Origin: Varroa destructor
Lineage: Eukaryota; Arthropoda; Arachnida; Mesostigmata; Varroidae
DNA length: 64,000 bases
Assembly (NCBI RefSeq): GCF_002443255.2
Contig: NW_019211459.1
Coordinates: 2,867,751 to 2,931,750, forward strand
Reading direction: 5' to 3'
Shown here: one piece after another, positions 46,001-57,303 of the stretch
Numbering within the stretch: position 1 is the first letter of the stretch
Layout: the number at the start of each line of letters is the position of its first letter
Position numbers and translations under genes: made by a program
The notes under the pieces: generated by a model
The model's database searches: none
Told to the model about the DNA's origin: nothing
The model's input: the letters and a program-made list of their open reading frames with translations, nothing else

Positions 46001-46899
46001 GATTGCACTAAGCGAATTGCGATATGGATTGTACAGCAAATGGGAAAGAAAACTTTCCACGGATGCCACCCAGTTTCTTCAGTTTCTAAAAGCAGTCCGT
46101 AAATCGGTCGTGCTAGATCGATTAGCTAATGTTACGTATTGATCGTGATAGTGGGTCGAGTTTTACGGAATACTCAAAGTGTTGTAAATTATTAAAAATA
46201 TTGCTTATAGAAACACAATATAGCTATATAAGTGCGGTGTTTTATATTGTACATTCCGTTCGTATTGCTAGGATGGCTGGCTGATTTCAATAAGTAAGAT
46301 TGCTTATTTTTTCATACTTACATATTATAACAGAAACATAGCATCGGTCAAAGTAAATACTGCTCTCAATCATCACCTTATATTTTGAAGGTGTCTTTTC
46401 AGTAACACTTATTCTCCCGTTCTAACTAAGCGTCGTTCATTGCCTTCTTTTGGGATGGCACGCACGGATATATAAAGCGTTTTTCGTTCCTACTGCCCTT
46501 GCAAATACGTTCCTTCTTCTAACTAAGGTGATGGATTACGGATACAGGTAACAGTTACTCAGACCTGGCCGAAACTGCCAATAGATAACATGACAGAGCT
46601 GTGTAGAGATGCTAATAGAAGCAGGAAGAATAATAGATAAAGTACCCTAGTAAATATATAGTATTTGCCTTGATCTCGTTTCCGGTCATCATGGTGAAAG
46701 CTCCGCGTCAGCTGCTTGTTACAAAATGTGTTTATTATACTTCTCTCGCTTACAAGTTGATTAAACGCATGTCGCTCCTTAAGCAGAATGTTGACAGGAA
46801 CGGACCAGGCCATGGAGTATGTTGAAAAAATCAACTTGTGGCTGCTGCACGAAGCTGATCGGAGACAGGGTTTCAACAGGCTAGAGAGGAACACCTTAG

Positions 46900-49030
46900 A
46901 GAACAAGGCAGTTTAAGATGGCAGCTAGCCAACCTGTTTGGGCGCTCGTTCGGTCGTCCACATCGTGCCTGTTTTTGTGAGCTAGTGTATATCCAAAGGT
47001 CCGACTGAATTTAGCAAAGCGACGGTGATGATGACCATACCAAAGAGGGGGGCTCGTTGCAGCGGTAGCGGTGACGGACATGGATTACGATAGGCCAGCT
47101 GGCGCCACCTGCAACTACTAATACTAGTAGCACTATGGGCTGAGTATTATACGTAATGCCTTTCCACGGACACCCTCTCATTGCAGCCACTCTGTTTTTC
47201 TTGTAGGCCAATCTACAGGACTTCACTGCCACCTAGAATGTGCTGGCTATAGCTGTTATCACTGGTGGTCGAATGAGCCTTCACAGGCCTCCGCAGGTTC
47301 AACGGGGAACTGTCCAGCCACCGACAATGATGAGATGTACGAAATGGATAAGTAGCCATGACGAGAATCCTTCTAACACTGTCCAGCTACAGCCAAAGAC
47401 GGCATAGATCTTTCTCCAAAGGCTTACCCGTCTAACAACTAGAGGATTTCGACGACTCATCTAGAGTCATTCACTGTCGCTACTACATGTATGTATGGTA
47501 ATGAAGTCACTCTCTCATCACTAAGCCGTTTTTCGCATCGTCTTTCCCTCAAGCTGTTTCTTCATGAATTCTTGTAAAAAAGTTTGCGAGACCTCGTACA
47601 GGAAAAAAACATCAACGACAACCAATGCAACAATGCCATCTTCTTCCCAGTCGCATTCACCTACTAACTCTGGCCGCGTCCTTCATGTTCGCGCGCTGTC
47701 TTGCTGTTTAGGCTGGGCTAAGATCTTTTTTGCGGTCTACACAAAAAATAGAAGATTATAGCAGTGCCTTCTCGTGTCCGTCACTTCATCACCGATACGA
47801 GTGAAGCGATAACGGAGATGTTGATATAGAAACAAACTTCTGCGTTTCTGAGATTGCAAAGAAAATATTGTTGTCACCTTCAGGGGGGGGTGAAAGCATT
47901 ATCGTACTCGTATTCTTTACAGATAGAGATATATGCAGACGAAGGCTAACACAGATTAGCCTTTGTCAGAACAACCGGCTCAGTCCGCTGTTGGTTTACT
48001 TTTCGTGTAATTCTCGCTAGCAAAGTACCTGGGGCGATGCCATCTTTTCTTCGAAAAAGTCAAACGGAGAGGGAGAAGAGATAGCTAAGAAGAGGTCCGG
48101 GTTGTGGTAATATTGGTGGTAGCAGTGCTCCAATAGCAGAAGTAGTAGTTGTAAGAATCGTACTAGTGCTGGTCGTAATGTCCAATACTTGTAGCATTAG
48201 AACCAGCCATGTCTGCCAGCGATGTGACGCGATGGTCTTCACTCCAGTGATCTTCATGTCATCGTCGTGCTTGTCGTTGTTCACTTCGGCATCGAATACG
48301 ATAGCACGGGTCGGCGGACCGAGTTGGCAATATTGAGGGCGGGCTTAGCCACGGCCGTCCATGAGGCAACAGTCTACAGAAAGGAATAGAGACGACAACG
48401 AACTGATGGGGAAGGACAAGGCATCGAGGAGAAGAACTAAACTGGGGGTGCTACTACTGCTGCTGACCGAGAATCCGCGTGCGCGGGAAGCAGCGAACAG
48501 GAAGCTCACGCTTCATAGAGTACCAGTAGCAGACCAGGACAGCCACAGCTCCTGAGTCAGGCGGATAGACAGGGATGAAGCAGCAAACTGTCGAAGCTAA
48601 TGTACAACATCTACAACATGCAACGGAGGTTGACAGATGAAGTCACTGCTGAGCAACTCGAGCAGGTCAATATGCGGAGGGCACAAATGCATAACACACA
48701 GAGCATGGATTTAGCGACGCCGTTCTATATGCCAACAAGGCCACATAAAGCGACATAGCTTCCCGCTGGTTAGAAGCACGACATGAACGATCGGGATGGG
48801 AGAATGGAGACAGCAGCCGCGACTTCGATGAGCCGACAGTTTTTCTTGCTGGAAACCCCTAGCCTAGCACCATGCAGAAGTAGGCCATTCTGGCTACTGG
48901 CCCGTCTAGCCAGCGCCGGTAAGCGACGAGCACGGGCACGAAGGCTGACAGTCGCAGCAGACGCGCGTGCCCGGTCCAACTGGCCTTGCCAGGTAGAAGA
49001 ATAACGGGAAGATTACCACCGCTGCTGCAG
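46900..49030. other. GC-rich, purine-rich island before a donor site
   Basis: Many short open frames on both strands and no outstanding one. The island ends at the exon-like segment 49031-49098 with a GTGAGT donor, so part of it may be a 5' untranslated exon of a plus-strand gene. Confidence 0.35.
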
Positions 49031-49098
49031 TTGTCGAGTCGGATAGATATCCAAGTGAATAAGCTTACTTATGGAATAGGAAATACAAATATTCAAAG
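49031..49098 (+). CDS. Candidate plus-strand exon
   Basis: Acceptor ACCGCTGCTGCAG and strong donor CAAAG|GTGAGTAG (49099-49100) bracket 68 nt. One frame is open (LSSRIDIQVNKLTYGIGNTN and two more residues) and ends with two bases. The acceptor-like site may instead be part of a longer first exon reaching into the GC-rich island. No partner exon was found downstream. Confidence 0.35.
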
Positions 49099-49099
49099 G

Positions 49100-51100
49100 T
49101 GAGTAGATTTGCCATGCCATTGTAGGAAAATAAGACGTTATTTTCTCTATAAAATTCTTGTTACAGTGGAGTCAGAGTAAAAAAAAATCACTTGAGCTCT
49201 TCTCACGAATAAGCAATGGAATTTTTGCAAGATGTAACAGGTAGTCTTTCCAAAAACAAAAATATAAGCGACACATTTTATCGTTTCTGCTAGTGCTAAA
49301 ATATACATCCATATTATTTTAAGCCTATCTGCAGTTATAACAGTTTTGTAGTAACCTTTTCAACGTTTTTCAATAGAATATAAAGTCCTTGCGGATTTTC
49401 CCTCTGAGCCATTGACAGGAAGATGAGCATGACCAAGACAAATATCGCAATTGTTTAACTCGTTATTTGCTGACAGCATTGGGCTTAAAGTAGAAAACAC
49501 TACCGCTGTTATTGATATCACTTGGGGGCATATTAGATGATTGAAATAAAAAAGTTATCATCCCGGATAGTGCCTTCGCCATCATAAGCAGAAGTTAGGT
49601 GAGAATTATAGAAAACTAGTTCTCTAACAATGAACTTGCTTACACACGTAGACTATCGTTGCATTATTTTATCATTAGCTAAACAACCTCGACTCAGTTA
49701 AGACGAGCTATATGTATTTTTGTACTAATACATGAGAAAAATAGGCAGAAGGTTAAATAAGCTCTTGTAAGCTAGGATTGCTACAAGGACAAAAAGCTAA
49801 AGTAGTGTCTAATGTCGGACGAGCTATGACCTATTAGTTGCTTGATAGAGCCCTAAGGAAAACAGGCTCATAAGCATCACATTAAGGTCAATAATTCACG
49901 TCTGATACATACGCCGTTAGTTGAAAACGCTGAGTGGATGATTTGAGTTTTATGTCTGGTACTGCCGTCTATTCGATGTAGTGCCTCGTTCTAGACCGAA
50001 GTTTCTGTCCACCACGAGTACGTAATATTTACGATAAGTTCATTTATTATACAAAGCGTGGCAATTTAAATACATTCTATGACTGGTCGAATTCAAGGCA
50101 TATTTGAAGGCCATTTTCTTCGATGAGTCGCACACCGTGCTAAATTTATCTCTCTCTACAACTGGAAAAGGCAGTGAAAAAAGCTGTACTCGGGTGTTCA
50201 TTTATGTCCAGTGTAACTATTAGTTTCAAATCAGCGTTACATCTCTATTTGTTTTTGTTACTGAAAGTCAACGAAGGATCGTATAAGTACATTCTAAGGA
50301 TGTAGTACTTGCGTACGCCTCATTACAGATGAAAAATCCTATTCACTATATTCAGGACTGCCTAGCGAAGGGAAATAGTTTCTCACTCGCAAGCAATCGT
50401 ATCTCTCCGTATTTACTTAAGTGAAACCAAATGAACGACCACAAGTTCACTAGACGTTTCTTACATCCTGTAATACATAGCTAATGATACGGCTTTTCAT
50501 TCGTATAGCTCTCTATTGTTGAATCGACGTCTAACACCTCGACGACCCTTCTTCGTTGAAAACCCCGCATTATCGGATATTCTAGTTTTCTCATTCTCCT
50601 TCCTGTTCGTTCTGAACGCCCAAGACCAAACCGTTAGACTCAGAAAATATCGATTTACTCCGCTCGTCAACCATCCAAGCACGAATAATGAATATAGTCT
50701 GAGTAACGCTTTTTAAGAATCGACATCCGACCACACCTATTCGCAAGGTGTCTACTATACATCGAATACTGTATAATATGGCACTATTTTTTGCTTCTTC
50801 CCTCTTAAATTGATGTACTTAGACTTGATGTTCCCGTGCTAATAGCGGAACAGCCATATGTACATGCGTTATACTCATAACATTACAGAAACCGGCCAAT
50901 GGCAAGTTTGGCCGTCCTCTCAGACTCACTAAGAAAGGCCGAAAAGGGTTGAATTTATGCTGCAATAGCTACTGATTAGTGTGCTCTTTCAAGGGGAGCG
51001 AGTGTCTCCATATAGTATGTACTATACAAACGTTGTTTATTGAGTAGCAGCTCAATGAGTCTACTTCTTTTCGCTTCTCTTATTTTCAAGCAAATATAGC
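49100..51100. other. AT-rich spacer, nothing recognised
   Basis: No long frame, RNA gene or repeat was recognised here. If the donor at 49099 is real, this is intron. Confidence 0.45.
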
Positions 51101-53150
51101 TAGCATATCTGCATAAACAGTGCTGCTACTACTATTGGCATGGCACGAGATCAACCACTGGAGAGTCCATGATTATTTGACCGCTTTCTTTCTAGTGCAC
51201 ATTTGTACTAGCAGAACCGACCTTCCCATAGGCATGTACGAGAAGGCCGGTGGGCGAACAACCTTTCGGCTGACTTACAAGCGACATCAAGAAAGCCATT
51301 ACTTTGACTTGCTTTTCCGGTGCTGTGGGAGCGCAAGGTGCAGGCTAACTCCAGCCGAACGCTTCCTTCTGAGTAGTCGCGAAATGATAGGGGTAGTTCA
51401 TTGCAGCTGATGAGCGGATGGTAAAGTGGCAAGGAGGAAAAAGCACGAAAGGCGGCCCTTGCAGGAACTGCAAAACTCGGTTCTCTTTTCGGTTTTTGCT
51501 CAAATGGCCAATGGCATCCTTCGGCGTTTCTTATAGGAAGATGGATACGGGCAACGGCTAGCATGTTGGTGGCAGGCAAACTGCGTCTTGTGGTTTGTAT
51601 GGGTCCTATGGGGATCGGTGGCAGGAGGGAACGTTTGCGTAGGATGCAGTATGGCTGCCACGACCATTGCCTACACCGTTACTTGTAAAATACAACCGCT
51701 ATAGCACGGTTACCAGCCATAACTGATACTACTACTGTTGCTTGTACTGGTACAAACATCAAGGGTACTTGTAGAGATGCTGGCTGAGGGAGAATCGGGC
51801 AAAAAAGCTAGCGGCGTTGGACTTCGCAGAAAGCATTGGTCGTATGAGAGGCACATCACATCCATTGCCTCCACCTTTTTGTTAACTCCACGGACACCGG
51901 CACGAGGCCTAGGATCACTATCCGTCTCGGTTCCACGCCCTCTGTTCCCCTTTCCAGCCGCGGCTGACCATCGCGGTCGGTCGCAACAAACCCGAGGCCG
52001 TACCCTTCGTGCGCACGCTGACAGATAGAGGGAAAGAGTAAGAGTAGTAGGACCGTACAGCTATGTAGGGGGCTAGGAAAAAAGAGGTTGCTGTAGTCAT
52101 GACTGGGCGAGGGAAAAGCCGAAGACTCGATAAAGCAGCGGTGAAGGTGAGCCGAAGACTCGATGGACCCGCGTTCTGCTTGATGTAGATCGAGAGAAGA
52201 GGAGTGGGCTGCTGGTTGTCTGCCGCTAGCTGCTTTACCGCTGAATCCCGCTGCTCTTTGCCCGGCTCACGAGGCCATGCACGAGGGATATATATATATA
52301 TATATATATATGGAGTATAGGGAAATCGCTGGAAGTGACTATAGTCGGTAGTGGTGGCGATGATAGAGGGGCGCCTATTTCTGTCTGTGGTAACGGTGTG
52401 GGTAGAAGAATTGGACGAGGACATCCTATTGGGGTCAGGGTTTTCGATCGGTCGTTCCTTCGCTACCTCGCCTGCTCGCTTCCAGTACGTTCGTGTGCCC
52501 GCCTATCGTTCGCGCTCGCATCGTACCGGCTACCCTGGCAGGTGCTGAGATGCAGTGCAGTCCACTCCGCTCCTCCCTAATACTTGCTCGGGTGACCCCG
52601 CGAACACTGCCACGCAAGAACGACAAACAGAGCGGAGCACGTCGCCGCTGCCGCCATTTCCAGTGGTCAGTCAGGTCGATCGGCCAGGTCAGGCAGCCTG
52701 CCAGTACACCAGTGGCTGCCTGTCCACTTACTGAGCGTCGTACAAGGAGCAGCGTATTGTGCACACATATATCGCACACATACGGGCGAACTGTGAGAGT
52801 CACGCATGTCTTTTCTCGGACAATGTCTATCAGTTGTGTGCTATTCAGCCGGTTGTGGTTATTATGACCTGACCCAGCTCTCACAATCAGCGCTTTGTTT
52901 TCTATGAAGTGATGGTCTCTGGCCATCACTGTGATAAAGACTCCAACCATCTATCCTGCGGGTGCCGTTATCGCGAGAATCAGATAAAATCAGAGTAGAG
53001 GCCGCGTGGACTGAATCGACCCAGCCTATCAGATTGATTAACCTAACCTGATATGGCCTGAAAATGGTATACATGAGGATGAAGAAGAAGAAGCGATAGT
53101 TGTCGCCAGTTATGGTTGTGGCCAGCAACCATTTCGCCATTAATATTCAG
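51100..53150. other. GC-rich island with TA run and short direct repeat
   Basis: Overlapping open frames on both strands (for example minus 51918-52424 and 52435-52950) have low-complexity, Arg/Ser-rich translations and are not convincing. It includes (TA)n at 52289-52311 and a 15-bp direct repeat (AGCCGAAGACTCGAT at 52117 and 52150). It may be a promoter or untranslated exon area. Confidence 0.3.
52289..52311. repeat. (TA)n microsatellite
   Basis: An alternating TA run of about 23 bp. Confidence 0.9.
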
Positions 53151-53193
53151 GCGACAGTGGCTAGTATAATCCATCTGTGACGTGTCCGAATTA

Positions 53194-53445
53194 ATGGAAC
53201 GGTGCGCGCACTTACTGAGGAAAGTTCACGAAATAGATAAAGAACCCTCGACCACTTGGAGTCACCAGTCAAGGTTTGCGCGACCGATGCTCGTGGGAGG
53301 ATGCACGTATAACTGTCTGATCCCGCTTCAGTCGCTTAAAATACCAGCTTTTTGTCGGCAAGCCCAGCAAATACCGCACAGGTTTCTGTTAACGGCAGCA
53401 CGATCCTACAGCAGGATCTGTGAGATACAAATACGTAGATTATAA
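53194..53445 (+). CDS. Small ORF with stop overlapping AATAAA
   Basis: An ATG-initiated frame of 83 codons (MERCAHLLRKVHEIDKEPS and onward; a C-terminal Arg-rich tail). It is natural in composition, with no signal peptide. The TAA stop at 53443-53445 overlaps a canonical AATAAA at 53444-53449, so it could be a terminal exon or a tiny gene with a very short 3' UTR. The frame is open a few codons upstream of the ATG. The protein was not recognised. Confidence 0.35.
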   Translation: MERCAHLLRKVHEIDKEPSTTWSHQSRFARPMLVGGCTYNCLIPLQSLKIPAFCRQAQQIPHRFLLTAARSYSRICEIQIRRL

Positions 53446-53449
53446 TAAA

Positions 53450-55099
53450 TGATTGATACTTGTACACATTAATCGAATTCGGCGACGCTCCATACGAGTA
53501 GTGTGCGCTGCCTAGTTCTTTTTAAATAATAATTCGAAAGAGAAGCAAATATTTATCACGAACTTATCAATCTTGAAAGAAGCCCCTTATAAACTCAGTG
53601 CCAGCATATGCTGCTATGCCCCGTACTATAATATAGATGATTGGGACGAATCGTGGAAAGGAGTTTCAAGACCAGCATTGTAGGGCGAGAACACTGGCCA
53701 GTAGAAACATTAAAAGGTTTTAAAATTAAGCCGAAGACACAAGCAGCGCTTCGGTGTCTTATTGGGCAATGTAGCTTTCGCTGATATATGGTATCTCCCA
53801 AAAAAAGATGGGTCGCGTATTGCTTCCAGAAATTAGGTTTCCTCTTTGAGAGATGTTTCTTTTTACCGTTTTTTAAATATGTCTGCTGCGCCCCTACCTT
53901 CTTCTGTATTCTTAAAGTCGACCTTAATTACCAGTATGAGAAATAAAGGTCTAGCGATAAATTTAATCTCATCAATCTAACATTGTCAATTGACCGATGA
54001 AGGAAACCAGAAGCATCATCGGATTCGACTTACACACATCTCGTTAGTATCCTGGTGAGAGACTTGCAGAGATTAAGGAGGTTGATGGCCAAATCAGAGA
54101 CAAAATAAAAGCTTCCTCAGTATATCTTGTCTTCACCTAACAGGCAATTCATAGACAGTTTGCTTACACCTGCCTTCCACTAATCTTGCTGACATTGTTG
54201 CCTAGCTTTAATACTTTCGCCCGGCTGTGCTAACCGATCAGCAAGATCCCCCGAAATAGGCCCGAAGATACACGAATTTTTAAACCTAAGTAGCTAATAT
54301 ACTAGTAGCAAAGGAAACCGAACGCTGGCTCAAAGCGTGCATTAACTCCAAAACAATTGTAATCAAAGCTCATTTGTTAAACGCATACAGCTTAACTACT
54401 CGATATGCAAGGATTAGCAAAAATTGGCTTTGCTATTCACGACGTAGTCGAACATGCTCAGCTTGTCAGCATGTGGCGGGTAACTCTGTATAGATCGAAA
54501 AAATGGGCTTTCAAATCGTGCCGCCTTTCAAACCGCCGAAGAGATCATATTGTTTTTGTTAGTGTGTAAGCACGACTATGAATATTTTGTTCATCGTCCA
54601 TATCTCACGCCTCAAGTCCGTAGTACATTTAGAATTATCTAGCTATTGAACTTGTTTTGTTTTGCATCTGCACACGTGTACACAATAGTGCATATCTGGC
54701 CTTCGACAATAAGGCCAACATTGTTGGGAGTTGGATATCACCGACAGAAACAGACGCTACTGTTGCTGACGGTAAAGACGGTAGTGAATTTCATTCAGTT
54801 TCTACTGAATCCAGCATTGAATGATGTTGCCGGTTGCAATTCTGTGAGACACTCGATCACAAGACAGCATAACTGGGACACTTCTATGTAGTTAGAAAAG
54901 TCCAAATTGTTAGGTTACCAAAGACGTCCACTTCCTCTCCGAAGATTAAATCCATGTGATCGGCGATGCTGGGTTACCGGCCGCAACCCCAACAGTAGGT
55001 TAGCGACTCAAAACCCCTCTATGTCATCTTACCTATACGTACACTGTGATATATGCAAAAACAGGAATCCCAAAGGCCAATTAAGCAGCAACGATATAT

Positions 55100-55144
<45 letters not shown>

Positions 55145-57240
55145 GCCAGCGATTTTGAATTGTTCCCCAAGTATATTTTTGCATTTCGTGGATTAAACCA
55201 TATCTTTAATGCAACGATACGTATTTTTTTCTAAAAATTACGTATTTAAAAGGAGAACTGTGCAATAGTTACTTAATTATGTATACTTACATTTCAATCG
55301 CAGTGTTGAAAAGATGGGATTATCCGAGCAAATTTTATGTTACCTACTGGATAGAAGCTCTTATTACTTTTAATGCTACTCAATAATATGATCGGAGTGA
55401 TGAGCCGCAAGATCATAACCGGGTACAAGGAGGTTGAAACGTAATTGGGCAAGCATAGGAACTTGTACCGCAAATGCTCTGTAGGTATGAGGCTTCTAAA
55501 TACAAGCACTGAGCGTCTCTCAAGATTTTCGGATATAGTCAACCATTACTCAGTCATGAGTCGGTGGCGCTAGCAACATTTATATGGGCAAAGACAAAAA
55601 AGTTGAATAGTTGGTGATCTGTACTCAAACTTCAGCGACCCGATTGCTTATTCAGACAGTTCGATCCTGAACAGCGTTTTGATAGCTTCCCTTTTAGATC
55701 ACAGTTGAATCTTTCGGCATCCACGGGCAGAGGCATCTCTCACAGCAGTAGCATAGGGCGGTCTAACAAGTCTACAACCGATCTTTCGCGAAGAATCGAA
55801 GAAATTATATTCTTTATCTAATCGCGCCCGTTAACAACAGCAGGAAATGCCGATTGTAGGCGAACAAAACACACTATACGATAAATGAAAGAACAAGAAC
55901 ATCCGTGTTAAACGCTTTAGAACTACGATCACTGACCTAGGCATAGTGTGCCAATCTAAGCCATTTTTATTTCGCTTAAAATCATGTCTTCCCTGATAAA
56001 ATTTGAAACACCGTTTCAATGAGCATCATTCTCTATGGTAGGCAAGTATAAAAGTTAATGAGGCATACAACGACACCTTGTCTTAGCACAGCTTCAAATC
56101 CCCCAAGATGCATTAGACCTAGTTTGATTCCTTATGCGGAATGAACCCTCTCATATTCCATGGTTTTCAATGTGTTCGGATATAGAGCCGTTTCTTCAGT
56201 GCACGCACTTACGGCTTACGAACTGCTGACAGGGACTAATTCTCTCTAGCGATTATAGTACACTAGATGGAATAATCCCCATGCGTAGCAAACATTACAT
56301 TTTCCACAATGAAAGCTTTGACGGTCATAGCGCAAACAAAAACATTTTAGTCACTCGCATTTGTGGTCAGCGGTAATATCTGCCTTAGCTGCGTCTGCCA
56401 GCTAAAAAGGCCCGTCCATTATCTGTTTGGCATGCCGAATACATTCGTGCCCTTGAAAAATGCTGCTAAAACCCTTAGCACGCCAGAGAGCGTCACCTGC
56501 CACCGCGGGCTCTCTCCCGTCAGCTGTGGCTTCGTCACGGTGGGCCAACGAAACGCCGACAAGGAGACGGGACTGGAGGTGAACCTTGTCCTGCTCTGGG
56601 TTGGGCCTTTCCCCACGCCTTAAACTTCTGGGCAGCGCGAGGAACACACACAAGATGGAGTAGTTCATCGTGCTGCCACCTGCTCTCTCGTTAGCATATC
56701 CGTAAGAAAGAACGATTTGGTCAGTGAGAACTGCACAAGTTCAATTTAAGTAGCCGACCTTCCTATGTTTGTCAAAAACCCTTGGCACGTATCGACGTCA
56801 TAGGTCAATCACGATTCAGCTCGGCTTTACGAATAAGGTCGAATTGGTGTTGCTGCTATTTGTAGTGGAACACGAAACCGCGCATACAATTTTATGGGAA
56901 AATCGATTACCAAGAATCCTTCTTGTACTTGTAGAGAGCAAGCTGAATAACAAAAGAAGGTGACAGTTTTGCTTAAACAGCAAACAAATGCATCTTGGAT
57001 CTATCTAGCTATTTACTAGTGATCATTTGGCCTACGAGTCCTGATCCCGACCAGTCTCACTCTCGCAGTTAGCTCTGTAATGATTTGCTGTCAAGTCAGC
57101 AAAGAAAAGGGCCGCAGCTATCGTCTTGAAATACATATTCTTCGAAAATCAGCGCTTGTGCATGCGTTTACGCTGTTTGCACGCTATTCAGTATCCGTCA
57201 TAGTGTCCTTCACATTGATATACAGCCCGTTGGCATTCCT
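53450..57240. other. AT-rich spacer with TA microsatellite and one GC-rich patch
   Basis: No supported gene. A GC-rich patch at 56402-56640 is open on both strands and stands out from its surroundings; it may be an old repeat or exon. A long TA tract lies at 55094-55141. Confidence 0.4.
55094..55141. repeat. (AT)n microsatellite
   Basis: About 48 bp of alternating AT with a short interruption (TAAAT). The largest such tract in the window. Confidence 0.95.
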
Positions 57241-57244
57241 TAGA

Positions 57245-57303
57245 CTGTCATTAACACGAAATGACAGACTGGGGCAACGATGGAGCTATCGTTGCCCCAG
57301 TCT
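57245..57303. repeat. Two tandem hairpins
   Basis: First hairpin: CTGTCATT (57245-57252) pairs with AATGACAG (57260-57267). Second: AGACTGGGGCAACGAT (57266-57281) pairs perfectly with its 16-bp complement (57288-57303), loop 6 nt. Both arms begin with a shared AGACTG word. It may be a foldback element, a structured RNA or a local duplication-inversion. Confidence 0.85.

Noticed and set aside
51918..52950. Long overlapping frames on the minus strand in a GC-rich island
   Set aside because: The translations are repetitive and Arg/Ser-rich, both strands are equally open, and a TA microsatellite is read through as tyrosine-isoleucine repeats.
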